From contig CAXXWD010000001.1 of NCBI GenBank assembly GCA_963667595.2, positions 186,001-250,000 of the forward strand: a stretch of 64,000 bases of DNA, in the 5' to 3' direction. This DNA comes from JAHJQZ01 sp963667595 (GTDB lineage Bacteria; Pseudomonadota; Alphaproteobacteria; Rhizobiales; Devosiaceae). The notes beneath the pieces were generated by a model. That model saw only the letters and a list, made by a program, of their open reading frames with translations, searched no databases and was not told where the DNA came from. This document shows positions 46,445 to 55,604 of this stretch, in pieces (position 1 is the first letter of the stretch; each line of letters opens with the position of its first letter). Position numbers and translations under genes: made by a program.

Positions 46445-47470
46445 ATGGTCAGCATTGTCGATGTCGCGCGTGCCGCCGGCGTGTCCAACAAAACAGTCTC
46501 GCGCGTCGTCAACGACGAACCGAGCGTCAAGCCAGCGACCAAGGACAAGGTGATGAAGGCCATCGAGGCGCTTGGCTACGTGCCGAACATGGCGGCGCGG
46601 CTGGTGCGATCCAGCCAGTCCCGGACGCTCGGGATCATCACCGACTACATCTCGATTTCGCCCTATTCCGGCGACATCGTCCGCGGGATCCAGGACTGGG
46701 CGGAAACAAATGGCCGCACGGTGCTTCTGGCCAATACCGGCGGCGACCCGCGCAGGGAAGCGGACATTTGGCGCACCTTCCAGTCCCATCAGATCGAAGG
46801 CGTGCTCTACGTCTCGATGTATCACCGCGTGATTGTGCCGACGCCGGGCGGAGTCTCGATCAGGACCGTTCTCATCAACGGGCGTTCCGATGGTACGAGC
46901 GGGTATGCGTCGATCGAACCGGACGATTATCAAGGCTCCAGGGACCTGACCCGACACGTGCTGGAACTCGGGCATCGTCGCATCGGCTATCTGCGTCTTA
47001 ATCCGAAACTGCTCGGCGCCGAACAGCGCCTGTCGGCCTTTCGCGACACTGTTGGCGCAGCAGGTATTGCAGAGGCCGACCTCGATATTCGGATGACCAT
47101 GGAAGGACCGATCGGGTCGGAGAACGTGCATGTGTTTGCCGAGGCGAATGACATGCTGAGCCAAACGAACCGCCCCACTATCCTGATGTGCGGCAACGAT
47201 GAAATTGCGCTTCAGGCCTATCTGGCTGCTCTTGGGCTCGGGTTGCGCATTCCGGAAGACGTCGGCATCGTCGGCTATGACGATTTCCGAATTGTCTCAA
47301 CAGCCCTGAAGCCCGAACTGACCACAGCGGCCCTGCCCTATTATGATCTTGGGTACCACGGGGCCGAGCTTTTGGGCAGGCAGTTGACGACACCGTCGCA
47401 AGAGCCAGAACACCAGGTATTGCCGTGTCCTCTGGTTGTCAGGGGATCTTGCGCGCGACCGCAAAGCTGA
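46445..47470 (+). CDS. LacI family transcriptional regulator of the GH91/GH32 operon
   Basis: 341 residues. Helix-turn-helix VSIVDVARAAGVSNKTVSRVVN at the N-terminus, hinge AARLVRSSQ, then a periplasmic-binding-protein-like effector domain (GYASIEPDDYQGSRDLTRHVLELGHRRIGYL, DVGIVGYDDF). ATG 46445 has AAGGAGA upstream. Divergent to the importer operon with twin operators in between, so it is almost certainly its repressor. Confidence 0.93.
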   Translation: MVSIVDVARAAGVSNKTVSRVVNDEPSVKPATKDKVMKAIEALGYVPNMAARLVRSSQSRTLGIITDYISISPYSGDIVRGIQDWAETNGRTVLLANTGGDPRREADIWRTFQSHQIEGVLYVSMYHRVIVPTPGGVSIRTVLINGRSDGTSGYASIEPDDYQGSRDLTRHVLELGHRRIGYLRLNPKLLGAEQRLSAFRDTVGAAGIAEADLDIRMTMEGPIGSENVHVFAEANDMLSQTNRPTILMCGNDEIALQAYLAALGLGLRIPEDVGIVGYDDFRIVSTALKPELTTAALPYYDLGYHGAELLGRQLTTPSQEPEHQVLPCPLVVRGSCARPQS

Positions 47471-47565
47471 ACCGACAACAAAAAGAGCGATGTCCTTTAA
47501 GGACAGCCTGAATTCCGCCGCGGCAAGACTGCCCGTCAGCGGTTCGCTTTTTTACGCGCACCAGC

Positions 47566-47586
47566 CGGGCGGTCCATGACCGCCCG
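47566..47586. terminator. Hairpin between convergent LacI and DUF1284 genes
   Basis: CGGGCGGTC (47566-47574), CAT, GACCGCCCG (47578-47586): a perfect 9-bp stem 15 bases beyond the DUF1284 stop. No clear T-run follows it on either strand, although a T6 tract lies about 20 bases to its left. Confidence 0.45.
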
Positions 47587-47600
47587 CACACCTGCAAGTG

Positions 47601-48017
47601 TCAAAGGAAAGCATCGGTAAATCCGGACGCGGCAACCGAGCCACAAAGATCGCTCCACTCGCATTGGGCACAAGCCGATCGCGCATGGCCGCGTGCGAAC
47701 GCATGGCGAAGCGTGCGAATACGGGCATCGCTCAGAACGAACCGGGTCCCGGACTGCACGGTCAGTGCCAGCAACTCCCCGACCTCCTTCGCCGCGGCAC
47801 GATCTCGCCCGGAAACGCTTTCGCAACGGCAATGCGCCTCGGGATCGTCGTGAAGGGGCGCGCAGATCTCGTCCGGCCCCTCGACGATCTCGACCTCTTC
47901 GCCTGCGGACAGCCGCTCCACGATCGCGGACATGTTTGCCGTGAACGCAGGACTGTAGCCTTTGCCGACATAGGTCAGGATGCACAAAAGATGATGGGGA
48001 CGAAGCCGTACCGTCAT
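47601..48017 (-). CDS. DUF1284 domain-containing protein
   Basis: 138 residues. The family hallmark LRPHHLLCILTYVGKGYSPAFTANM opens the protein, followed by GPDEICAPLHDDPEAHCRCESVSGRD and a C-terminal pair CAQCEWSDLC. The ordered cysteines suggest a metal or Fe-S site; the function of the family is not known to me. It is tightly next to a fragment frame upstream and not obviously part of an operon. Confidence 0.8.
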   Translation of the reverse strand: MTVRLRPHHLLCILTYVGKGYSPAFTANMSAIVERLSAGEEVEIVEGPDEICAPLHDDPEAHCRCESVSGRDRAAAKEVGELLALTVQSGTRFVLSDARIRTLRHAFARGHARSACAQCEWSDLCGSVAASGFTDAFL

Positions 48018-48161
48018 TTAGAAGCGCTCCGTGTTGCGCCCGAGATCAGCGTGAGCGCCATCGCGCCAAGCGCGGATTTCCAAGATGGCACCGACAAGAA
48101 CCGCCAGCCAGTTCGCTCCGGTGATCAGGCACACGACATTGACGAAAAGAGTGATGCGCTC
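48018..48161 (-). pseudogene. Possible remnant of a small membrane protein
   Basis: A minus-strand frame ending in TAA directly before the DUF1284 ATG reads GLSERITLFVNVVCLITGANWL then AVLVGAILEIRAW. This looks like the C-terminal transmembrane segment and tail of a membrane protein (faintly DUF998-like), but has no plausible start before running into the LysE gene. It may be a leftover of a deleted gene or chance. Confidence 0.25.
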
Positions 48162-48195
48162 CGACAGCCCCGCCAACCTTCCCTTCCCGGCACTG

Positions 48196-48810
48196 CTAGC
48201 CCAGACCCAAGCTCACGCCAACGGATATGAGCAGCACAATCGCAAAAGCGATGTTGATCGCGCGTCCCATCGCTGGATCCACAAGAAACCGCGAAAACGT
48301 GCTCCCGAAGGCGAGCCACGCGCTATTCACGATTATGATGATGCTTGCCAATACGGCGATTTTCAAGAGCGTATCAAGGAGCACCTGCTCCGGAACGATA
48401 GAGTATCCGGCATAAACAGCTCCGATCGCCGCGAAGGCTTTGGGGTTGGCTATCGCCAGACCGAGACCGGACAGAAAAGACCCCACGACCGCACCAGACC
48501 CATGCCCGGCGCCGGGCGACGCCGAACCGACAGGTGCCGTCGCGATCTTCCAGGCAAGGAACAGAATATAGGCCGCCGCCGCAAGGCGCACCGCCAGCAA
48601 GAGCCCGGCGTGAGACGACAACACCCCTGTCAGTCCGGTGGCGATGATCAACAGAACCGCTGTGGTTCCGAGTATTATTCCCAAAAGATAAGGCAGGCAG
48701 GTTCGAAATCCGAACGCCGCGCCCAGACTCGCCAGACTGATGGTGGCTGGCCCCGGGCTTCCCATGAGCGGCAAGGCCGCTGCAACGACGATCAAGGTAT
48801 TGCCGATCAT
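48196..48810 (-). CDS. LysE family translocator
   Basis: 204 residues with about six hydrophobic segments. LMGSPGPATISLASLGAAFGFR is the LysE/RhtB N-terminal signature and ANPKAFAAIGAVYAGY the second. Such proteins export amino acids or related metabolites. A LysR-type regulator is transcribed divergently 250 bases away, the usual partner of lysE genes. Confidence 0.9.
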   Translation of the reverse strand: MIGNTLIVVAAALPLMGSPGPATISLASLGAAFGFRTCLPYLLGIILGTTAVLLIIATGLTGVLSSHAGLLLAVRLAAAAYILFLAWKIATAPVGSASPGAGHGSGAVVGSFLSGLGLAIANPKAFAAIGAVYAGYSIVPEQVLLDTLLKIAVLASIIIIVNSAWLAFGSTFSRFLVDPAMGRAINIAFAIVLLISVGVSLGLG

Positions 48811-49060
48811 TTATATCCCCAGGCTCCGCCTCAAAATACATCTGGATCAGACAGAAAGGATCGCGTCATGGCGCTGGTCTTTGCCAAGCGTGCGCCTGAT
48901 CCGATTTCCCCGTCATCCTAGGGTCTGTCCGGTTTCCTGCCCGGCGCGCAATGGCGTCTACCCCCTCTTGATCTGCACGATACCCGACGCTATCACTTAA
49001 GAAAATCAGATATATCGAAACTTAATCATCAGGAATTCGAAACTGATACGCAATTTTGAC

Positions 49061-49936
49061 ATGGATGCCCTTCGCACGGTCGTCGTTGGAACCGACCTCG
49101 GGAGCTTTGCGCGTGCAGCCGTTCAACTCGGCCGGTCCCAATCGGCTGTCAGCATGCAGCTCAAGAAGCTGGAACAACAGGCGGGAACCACCCTCTTCGT
49201 TCGCAAGGGACGTGGCCTCGTCCCGACGGAAGCAGGCGAAGCATTCATCGCCTATGCGCGCCGGATCGTGGCTCTGAACGATGAAGCCGCACTTTCTGTT
49301 GGCGCCGCGTCGCCCGCGGCTTCCGTACGCCTTGGTTTGCCACAGGATTTCTTCGACGACGTGATGCCTGCAACGCTCAGGTCTTTCGGACAGGCACTGG
49401 AAAACGTGCATGTCGATGTGCAGGCCGGTGATAACCACAAAATCGCAGAAGAGGTCAGTGCCGGGCGACTTGATGCGGCGATTGCCTTCTTTCGCCCGAA
49501 AAGCCCAGCCGAGGGCGAAACCCTGTGCGAGCTGCCCATGCGCTGGCTTGCACCGCGCAACACAACAGGCGAACTCCCCGACGGCCCCCTCCCGCTGGTC
49601 CTTTTCAACCATCCCTGCCTGTTTCGGCAGGCCAGCCTTGCCGCTCTCGACCACGACCAGATCCGTTGGCGGGCCGCGCTCACCACGCCGAGCCTGCCGG
49701 CTGTCTGGGCGGCGCTGCGCTCGGGCCTTGGCGTGGCGGTGCGGACGGACCATGGCACACCGGACGATATCGGTGTGGTTGGCAAAGAGCTCGGCCTGCC
49801 GGAATTGCCGAGGATCGAACTGCGCCTGCTGCGCGCGCCGAACCTGTCGCGCTTTGCCGAGCGACTGGCCCTGGTCCTGCGGGAAGAGACCGTCAAAAGG
49901 CTGGGTACGAGCCGTTCATCGCCAGTGACGCGTTGA
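49061..49936 (+). CDS. LysR family transcriptional regulator
   Basis: About 291 residues. Helix-turn-helix MDALRTVVVGTDLGSFARAAVQLGRSQSAVSMQLKKLEQ at the N-terminus, then a short LysR substrate domain. Upstream in frame is a run reading IRNFD after a CTG codon, so translation may begin a few codons earlier. Divergent from the LysE exporter, which it probably regulates in response to an amino acid. The intergenic region has no other gene. Confidence 0.9.
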   Translation: MDALRTVVVGTDLGSFARAAVQLGRSQSAVSMQLKKLEQQAGTTLFVRKGRGLVPTEAGEAFIAYARRIVALNDEAALSVGAASPAASVRLGLPQDFFDDVMPATLRSFGQALENVHVDVQAGDNHKIAEEVSAGRLDAAIAFFRPKSPAEGETLCELPMRWLAPRNTTGELPDGPLPLVLFNHPCLFRQASLAALDHDQIRWRAALTTPSLPAVWAALRSGLGVAVRTDHGTPDDIGVVGKELGLPELPRIELRLLRAPNLSRFAERLALVLREETVKRLGTSRSSPVTR

Positions 49937-49965
49937 ATTCGGCACGCATGTTGATAGGCTCACTC

Positions 49966-50081
49966 ACACCTAAGGGGAGTCCCGACAAGGGGCTGAGAGA
50001 CTGCTGGCAAGCTCCCGATTGAGCCAGACGCAGCGCAGTGACCCTTCGAACCTGATCCGGATCATGCCGGCGAAGGGACAG
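49966..50081 (+). promoter_or_regulatory. TPP (thiamine pyrophosphate) riboswitch
   Basis: The conserved THI-element parts are in order: GGGGAGTCC, then GGGGCTGAGAG (49989-49999), a variable arm, then ACCCTTCGAACCTGATC (50041-50057), CCGGATCATGCCGG and CGAAGGGA. It ends about 46 bases before the Nudix ATG, leaving space for an expression platform. Binding of TPP normally represses downstream expression. Confidence 0.93.
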
Positions 50082-50126
50082 GTCTTGCCGCCTACCTTCT
50101 TTGCCGGCCTCGCTCAAGAGGCCACC

Positions 50127-50591
50127 ATGCCCGCAACAACAAAGCACGTTTCCACCCCCCGTCCAATCGCCGCCACGATTGCCGCTGTCTTCCACGACGA
50201 AAAAATCCTTCTGGTGCGTCGGGCCCATTCGCCGGATGCCGGTTTCTGGGGCTTTCCGGGCGGCAAGATCGAAGCCGGCGAGTCGATTGAAGCAGCGGCC
50301 ATCAGGGAACTTTTCGAGGAAACGGGGATCCGCGGGCAGGCGCGCCGGGTTTTCACGGCGGTGGATGCCTTTGACCGCGACGAGAACGGTCGGCTTCGCC
50401 GGCATTTCGTGCTTATTGCGGTACTCTGCGACTGGGTTGCCGGGGACCCGGTCGCCGGAGACGATGCTCTTGATGCGCGATGGTTTCGTCTCGATGAACT
50501 GGACGATACCGGTCTTGCCCTCAGTCTCGATGTTGCCAGGGTTGCCCGTCTGGCCGCCGACATCGCTATCCGGCAAGACAACCGGCCATGA
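50127..50591 (+). CDS. Nudix hydrolase under TPP riboswitch control
   Basis: 154-residue MutT-type protein. The Nudix box GGKIEAGESIEAAAIRELFEETGI (residues about 44-67) matches GX5EX7REUXEEXGU. RBS AGAGG precedes ATG 50127. Being the first gene after a TPP riboswitch, it most likely acts in thiamine metabolism, for example on a pyrimidine or damaged thiamine diphosphate, rather than in nucleotide sanitation (inference). It overlaps a small downstream frame as ATGA. Confidence 0.88.
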   Translation: MPATTKHVSTPRPIAATIAAVFHDEKILLVRRAHSPDAGFWGFPGGKIEAGESIEAAAIRELFEETGIRGQARRVFTAVDAFDRDENGRLRRHFVLIAVLCDWVAGDPVAGDDALDARWFRLDELDDTGLALSLDVARVARLAADIAIRQDNRP

Positions 50592-50719
50592 TCGCCACGA
50601 GCGGACATCCACTGCCCGATGCCGTTGCCGCCATGCGCGAATTGCTCCGGCCAGCGCTTTTCAACCGCCATGCGGGCAGAAGACGACAATCCCGTTTTGT
50701 TGAAGTCACAATCCATTAA
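50588..50719 (+). CDS. Small hypothetical protein coupled to the Nudix gene
   Basis: A 43-codon frame whose ATG overlaps the Nudix stop (ATGA). It begins MIATSGHPLPDAVAAMREL and ends with a basic tail. I do not recognise it. The tight coupling argues for translation, but length and composition also fit a truncated gene remnant. Confidence 0.35.
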   Translation: MIATSGHPLPDAVAAMRELLRPALFNRHAGRRRQSRFVEVTIH

Positions 50720-50783
50720 CATTCGTTTTTCAAAAAAACGCGGACATGTAGACTTGCAAGAAAAGACAATCGGGAGCGCAGAC

Positions 50784-51701
50784 ATGCCGGGTTTACCAAT
50801 CGGTTTCATCGGCCTTGGCACGATGGGCGCGCCCATGGCGCTGAACCTCGTACGGGCCGGAACGCCCCTTGTCGTCTGGAACCGCACGCAAACCCGATGC
50901 CGGCCGCTGCAACAGGCGGGCGCGACGGTTGCCGCTGACGTGGCCGAGCTGTTCGCGAGATGCGAGACGGTCATCCTCATGCTGGGAAACGACATGGCGG
51001 TGGATGCCGTTCTTGATCGACACGGCCCGGCATTCGCCTCACGCGTCGCCGGGCACACCATCGTTTTCATGGGCACCATATCGGCCGACTGTTCGAGACA
51101 CCTGTCCGATGACATCCGTTCCGTCGGGGGGCGTTATGTCGAAGCCCCGGTTTCGGGCTCGCGCAAGCCGGCCGAAGCCGGGCAACTGATCGGCATGCTC
51201 GCCGGCGATCCCGAGGATCGCGCACGTCTGCGGCCAATTCTTGCGCCGGTCTGCAAGGAAATCTTCGAGTGCGGGGCAATCCCCGCCGCCCTCAACATGA
51301 AACTCGCGGTCAACGCTTTCCTGATCGCGATGGTCACGGGGCTGGCCGAAGCGGCCCATTTCGCTGAGCGGCACGGTCTCGACATGGGTCGTTTCGCCGC
51401 CATCGTGAATGTGGGACCGATGGCGAGCGACGTTTCCCGGATCAAAATGGAAAAGCTCACGCAGCGCGATTTTTCCCGTCAGGCGGGAATCTCCGATGTG
51501 CTGAAGAACAACCGTCTCGTGGTCGAGGCCGCCCGCACGGCCGGGATCGCATCCCCCCTGATGGACACCTGCCTATCCCTTTACGGCGAGACCGAAGATT
51601 TCGAGTTTCAAGAAGACGATATGATATCGGTTATCCGCGCGATTGAGGCGCGAACCGAACACGCATTGGCCCACGCCGGAACGCCGCCGCATGATGCCTG
51701 A
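50784..51701 (+). CDS. NAD(P)-dependent beta-hydroxyacid dehydrogenase (HIBADH family)
   Basis: About 305 residues. The N-terminal Rossmann motif IGFIGLGTMGAPMALNL is followed by the substrate motif EAPVSGSRKPAEAGQL and the catalytic Lys in LNMKLAVNAFLIA (family GxxGxGxK-type position). RBS GGGAG upstream of ATG 50784. Relatives reduce or oxidise 3-hydroxyisobutyrate, tartronate semialdehyde or succinic semialdehyde; glyoxylate reductase is also possible. It is 190 bases after the Nudix gene, so co-regulation by TPP is uncertain. Confidence 0.87.
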   Translation: MPGLPIGFIGLGTMGAPMALNLVRAGTPLVVWNRTQTRCRPLQQAGATVAADVAELFARCETVILMLGNDMAVDAVLDRHGPAFASRVAGHTIVFMGTISADCSRHLSDDIRSVGGRYVEAPVSGSRKPAEAGQLIGMLAGDPEDRARLRPILAPVCKEIFECGAIPAALNMKLAVNAFLIAMVTGLAEAAHFAERHGLDMGRFAAIVNVGPMASDVSRIKMEKLTQRDFSRQAGISDVLKNNRLVVEAARTAGIASPLMDTCLSLYGETEDFEFQEDDMISVIRAIEARTEHALAHAGTPPHDA

Positions 51702-51876
51702 TCCGCTTTGGGAAAGCCTTAAATGATGACGAGGCAGCCCTAAAGACCGCCGCAAAGGCACCAGGCTCCCCCAAACTCAGATCAGTCAGAGAAAATGGCA
51801 GGCGGTCGGCGGCGTGACAACCAATCCGCACGCGTCTCAACTCAACCACCGATCCGTCCGGAAACCCGGAACCACG

Positions 51877-53532
51877 TCACAAACGAGCGTCTCTGGATGC
51901 GCGAACCCGATCGAGCCATGTCGGATCCATTTCGGGAACCGATGCCAGGAGCTTGGCCGTATAGGGATGATGTGGGCCTTCAAACACCTGCTCTTTCGAT
52001 CCCGACTGCACCACCTTTCCGCGGTGCATGACGATAACATCATCGGCCATTGCCCGGACCGTCGACAGATCATGGGTGATGAAAAGATAGGAAATCTGCA
52101 GTTCCTCCTGAAGCCTTCGGAGAAGCTTCAGGATTCCCTCGGCCACCAACTGGTCCAGAGCCGATGTGACTTCATCGCAGATGATCAGTTTCGGGTTCAT
52201 CGCAATGGCACGCGCAATGCAAACCCGCTGCTTCTCGCCACCGGAGAGATGCGCAGATCTTCGATCGAGCAGTTTTTCGTCCAGTTCGATGAGGGTCATC
52301 AGTTCGCGCGCGCGCTTTTCCACCGCCGTGCCCTGCCTGGTTCCCTGCTTGCGCAAGGCCCGGTAGAGGATGTCCCGGATGGTCCGCTTCGGATTGAGCG
52401 CGGTGTCGGGCGTCTGATAGACCATCTGTATCCAGTGAAGCATTTCTATGCTGCGCTTCTTGTAGGATTCCGGCAGCGCCTGCCCGTCAAACGCGATCTG
52501 GCCTTCATCGTGTTTCAAGAGCCCGGTTACCACGCGCGCTAATGTCGACTTGCCGGATCCCGATTCGCCGACGATCGCGACGGTGCGACCGCGCGGCAAT
52601 TCAAGCGACACGTTTTCCAGAACCTTGAGCGCGCCGTAAGACGCACTTATGCCTTCCACCGACAGCATTTTTGGAGCTGGCGGCCGGGCTGTGGCTTCCA
52701 TCGAGCGGACTGCCCAGAGCGAACGCGTATACTCTTCTTTCGGCTGGCGCATGATCTGTTCGGTTGGGCCCGCTTCGACGACCTTGCCGTTGCGGAGAAC
52801 CACGATCCGGTCGGCGAGTTGGGCCACAACCGCAAGATCGTGCGAGATGTAGAGCGCCGCTGTCTGGGTATTGCGCACCGCATCCTTGATCGCGATGAGG
52901 ACCTCGAACTGCGTCGTAACATCGAGTGCCGTTGTCGGCTCGTCGAACACGATGAGGTCCGGTCCGCACGACATAGCCATTGCCGTCATGATGCGCTGGA
53001 GCTGACCGCCGGAGACCTGATGCGGAAACCGGTGCCCGATTGTCTCTGGCTCGGGAAGCTGAAGCTTGCTGAACAAGCCGATTGCGGTTTTTTCGGCGTC
53101 GTCGCGCCCAGCCACACCGTGCCACGTTTGAGGTTCGACGATTTGCTCGATCAGCCTGTGGGCCGGGTTGAACGCCGCAGCGGCGGACTGCGCAACATAG
53201 GCAACATTGCGCCCCCAGACCTCGCGCTTGTGCCGCTCCGAAAGCCGCGCCAAATCCTTGCCGAGAAACGCGATCCGGCCCTCGCTGATCCTGCAGCCGG
53301 AACGGGCATAACCCATGGCCGCAAGCCCGATGCTCGATTTTCCGGCGCCCGACTCGCCGATCAATCCGACGATCTCGCCGCGCCGGACGCTGAGGTCCAC
53401 ACCATCAACGATGCTCGACCAGCCGCGCTCGTTTTGCGCCTCGATTTTCAGCCCCTCGATATGCAGCAGTTCCTCACCGTGAAGCCGGGTTTTGTTGGCA
53501 TCCGACGCATCCGCAAACGTAGGTTTCGACAT
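51877..53532 (-). CDS. Peptide-type ABC transporter ATP-binding protein, fused DppD-DppF
   Basis: 551 residues with two ABC domains: GESGAGKSS with VSGGQLQRIMTAMAMS and VFDEPTTALD, then GESGSGKST with LSGGEKQRVCIARAIA and ICDEVTSALD. In the second domain the Walker B Glu is followed by Val rather than Pro, a minor variation. ATG 53532 has GAGGGT upstream. It is the last gene of a binding protein-permease-permease-ATPase operon of the dipeptide/oligopeptide type. Confidence 0.93.
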   Translation of the reverse strand: MSKPTFADASDANKTRLHGEELLHIEGLKIEAQNERGWSSIVDGVDLSVRRGEIVGLIGESGAGKSSIGLAAMGYARSGCRISEGRIAFLGKDLARLSERHKREVWGRNVAYVAQSAAAAFNPAHRLIEQIVEPQTWHGVAGRDDAEKTAIGLFSKLQLPEPETIGHRFPHQVSGGQLQRIMTAMAMSCGPDLIVFDEPTTALDVTTQFEVLIAIKDAVRNTQTAALYISHDLAVVAQLADRIVVLRNGKVVEAGPTEQIMRQPKEEYTRSLWAVRSMEATARPPAPKMLSVEGISASYGALKVLENVSLELPRGRTVAIVGESGSGKSTLARVVTGLLKHDEGQIAFDGQALPESYKKRSIEMLHWIQMVYQTPDTALNPKRTIRDILYRALRKQGTRQGTAVEKRARELMTLIELDEKLLDRRSAHLSGGEKQRVCIARAIAMNPKLIICDEVTSALDQLVAEGILKLLRRLQEELQISYLFITHDLSTVRAMADDVIVMHRGKVVQSGSKEQVFEGPHHPYTAKLLASVPEMDPTWLDRVRASRDARL

Positions 53533-53536
53533 GTGA

Positions 53537-54436
53537 TTACCCTCGCGTCCCGTCCAGATCGTGCAATGCCCAGTCCACCACAAAGTTGATCGCAATCGTC
53601 AACAGAGCTATTGCCGCCGCAGGCAATAACGGCGTGATATCTCCATAATTGATGAGCGTAGCGTTCTCTCGAACCATGGACCCCCAGTCTGCCGTCGGCG
53701 GCTGGATTCCGAGGCCGAGGAATGAAAGCGCTGCAAGCGTGAGAAAAACAAAGCAGAAACGGAGCCCGAATTCAGTCAGCAGCGGAGCAAAAATGTTCGG
53801 CAACACTTCCCGAAAAGCAATCCAACCCAGTTTCTCGCCCTGGAGTCTTGCCGCCTCGACGTAATCCTGTGCCACAACACTCATCGAAACGGCACGAGAC
53901 AGACGAAATACACGCGAGCTGTCCAAAACCGCTATAATAACAACAAGATTAACAATGTTGTTTCCGAACAAAACCAGCAAGACGAGCGCAAATATCAATT
54001 GCGGGATGGCCATCAATATATCGACAACGACCGTCAGAAACTGCTCGAAACGCCCACCCAGGATTGCGGCGGCGATGCCCATCGTTCCCCCGATCACGAA
54101 GGCAAGAACCGTGGTGATGAACGCAATCCCGATCGTGTTGCGCGCGCCGTATATCAGACGAGAGAGCGTGTCGCGCCCGAGTTGGTCCGTTCCAAGAACA
54201 TGCTCTGCGCTCCATGGTGCATATTGCTCGGCCACGATCTGCGACTCGCCATATGGCGCAATCCAGGGGGCAAAGACCGCCATGAAGAGATAGATGAAAA
54301 TCACCGAGACGCCGAACCAGGCCGTGATCGACAGCTTTCCTGCAGTCTTTCTCAACCGATCGAGAAAGCCGCGGAACCAGCCGTCCGAATTATTGGGGAG
54401 AGTCGGTGCAGTATTGTCTTGATGGATGTCGGTCAT
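53537..54436 (-). CDS. Peptide-type ABC transporter permease (DppC-like)
   Basis: 299 residues with a cytoplasmic N-terminus and six hydrophobic segments. HVLGTDQLGRDTLSRLIYGAR is the DppC/OppC hallmark, and EAARLQGEKLGWIAFREVLPN the coupling loop. Start ATG 54436, 13 bases after the preceding permease stop, 4 bases before the ATPase. Confidence 0.94.
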   Translation of the reverse strand: MTDIHQDNTAPTLPNNSDGWFRGFLDRLRKTAGKLSITAWFGVSVIFIYLFMAVFAPWIAPYGESQIVAEQYAPWSAEHVLGTDQLGRDTLSRLIYGARNTIGIAFITTVLAFVIGGTMGIAAAILGGRFEQFLTVVVDILMAIPQLIFALVLLVLFGNNIVNLVVIIAVLDSSRVFRLSRAVSMSVVAQDYVEAARLQGEKLGWIAFREVLPNIFAPLLTEFGLRFCFVFLTLAALSFLGLGIQPPTADWGSMVRENATLINYGDITPLLPAAAIALLTIAINFVVDWALHDLDGTRG

Positions 54437-54449
54437 CGAACTTCCCCGG

Positions 54450-55427
54450 TCAGCGACTGTGAAGGAGGCGAGGATTGGTGATGATTCCGACCAAATCCGC
54501 GAGTAGGTTGAAAAGAATATAGACCAGAGCGAATACAAGCGCGCAGGCCTGCACCACAGGGATATCGCGGGCGAATACCGAACTGACCATCAGCTGGCCA
54601 ATACCGGGATAGACAAACACCACCTCGACGACGACGACACCCGCGATAAGGTATGCGAGATTGAGGGCGATGACGGCCGAGATAGGAGCCCACGCATTGG
54701 GCAAGGCGTGATGCAGAATAACCCGCGCCGGGGAAACCCCCTTCAGCCGCGCCATCTCGATATAGGGTGTCGACAAAAGATTGATGATCGACGATCTGGT
54801 CATGCGCATCATGTGCGAGATCGACACGACGACGATCGTAAGGGCCGGCAGGAAACACAGATAAAGGCGTTGGGTGATGGTGGTGTCTGTGTCAATCACC
54901 GACAGTGATGGGAACAGGTCAAACTTCACCGAAAGAAACAACATCAGAACATAGGCAACGAAAAAGTCCGGCACCGATACCATCGAGAGCGAAAACACAT
55001 TGACCACACGATCAAATATCGAATTGCGGAAGATGGCCGTCACCGTGCCGAAGAAGAGCGCCGTCGGTACCGCGATCAGCGCGGCGAAGGCCGCCAGAAA
55101 AAGCGTGTTCGCCAACCGTGGTGCTATGAGCGAGGCGACCGTCCTGGTATGGCCGCCCAATCCACCCTCGCTGGCGTAGGAGCTTCCAAAATCGCCCTGA
55201 ACCGCCGCAGCGGCCCAACTGAGATACCGTTCTATGGGCGGACGGTCCAAACCGAGCCTTTGATTGAAGGATGCAATCGCTTCCGGAGTTGCGCTCTGTC
55301 CAAGAACGGCCTCCGCAAATCCGCCAGGCAGCGTTGCCACGCATGAAAAGACAACGACCGAGACAAAGAATAGCGTCAGAATGCCAAGCGCAAACCGCTT
55401 CAATATTGTCTTTGCTAAAAAGCCCAT
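54450..55427 (-). CDS. Peptide-type ABC transporter permease (DppB-like)
   Basis: 325 residues with six transmembrane segments. Coupling loop EMARLKGVSPARVILHHALPNAWAP, and FVYPGIGQLMVSSVFARDIPVVQ near the C-terminus, are typical of the DppB/OppB family. It is separated from the binding-protein gene by 177 bases with a strong stem-loop. Confidence 0.94.
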   Translation of the reverse strand: MGFLAKTILKRFALGILTLFFVSVVVFSCVATLPGGFAEAVLGQSATPEAIASFNQRLGLDRPPIERYLSWAAAAVQGDFGSSYASEGGLGGHTRTVASLIAPRLANTLFLAAFAALIAVPTALFFGTVTAIFRNSIFDRVVNVFSLSMVSVPDFFVAYVLMLFLSVKFDLFPSLSVIDTDTTITQRLYLCFLPALTIVVVSISHMMRMTRSSIINLLSTPYIEMARLKGVSPARVILHHALPNAWAPISAVIALNLAYLIAGVVVVEVVFVYPGIGQLMVSSVFARDIPVVQACALVFALVYILFNLLADLVGIITNPRLLHSR

Positions 55428-55543
55428 TTGACAACACCTCGAGAGTGGATTGTGGATTTGCCCGACCAGATATCGGTTTCCGCTCCTTTATTCAGAATGG
55501 CTGACCTCCAGTCCAGCTGAGGTTTCGATCCATACTGCGGGCT

Positions 55544-55589
55544 GCATGCCGCCCGCCGAGGCGGGAGGAAAGCTCGACGGGCGGCATGC
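55544..55589 (-). other. Stem-loop between binding protein and permease genes
   Basis: GCATGCCGCCCG (55544-55555) and CGGGCGGCATGC (55578-55589) form a perfect 12-bp stem. It is 15 bases after the binding-protein stop on the minus strand with no T-run, so it more likely stabilises the 3' end of the binding-protein mRNA than ends transcription. Confidence 0.65.
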
Positions 55590-55604
55590 AATCGGAGACC
55601 AGCT

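Noticed and set aside
47490..47504. Palindrome TGTCCTTTAAGGACA as a terminator
   Set aside because: The stem is only 7 bp with a one-base centre and no following T-run; too weak to call.
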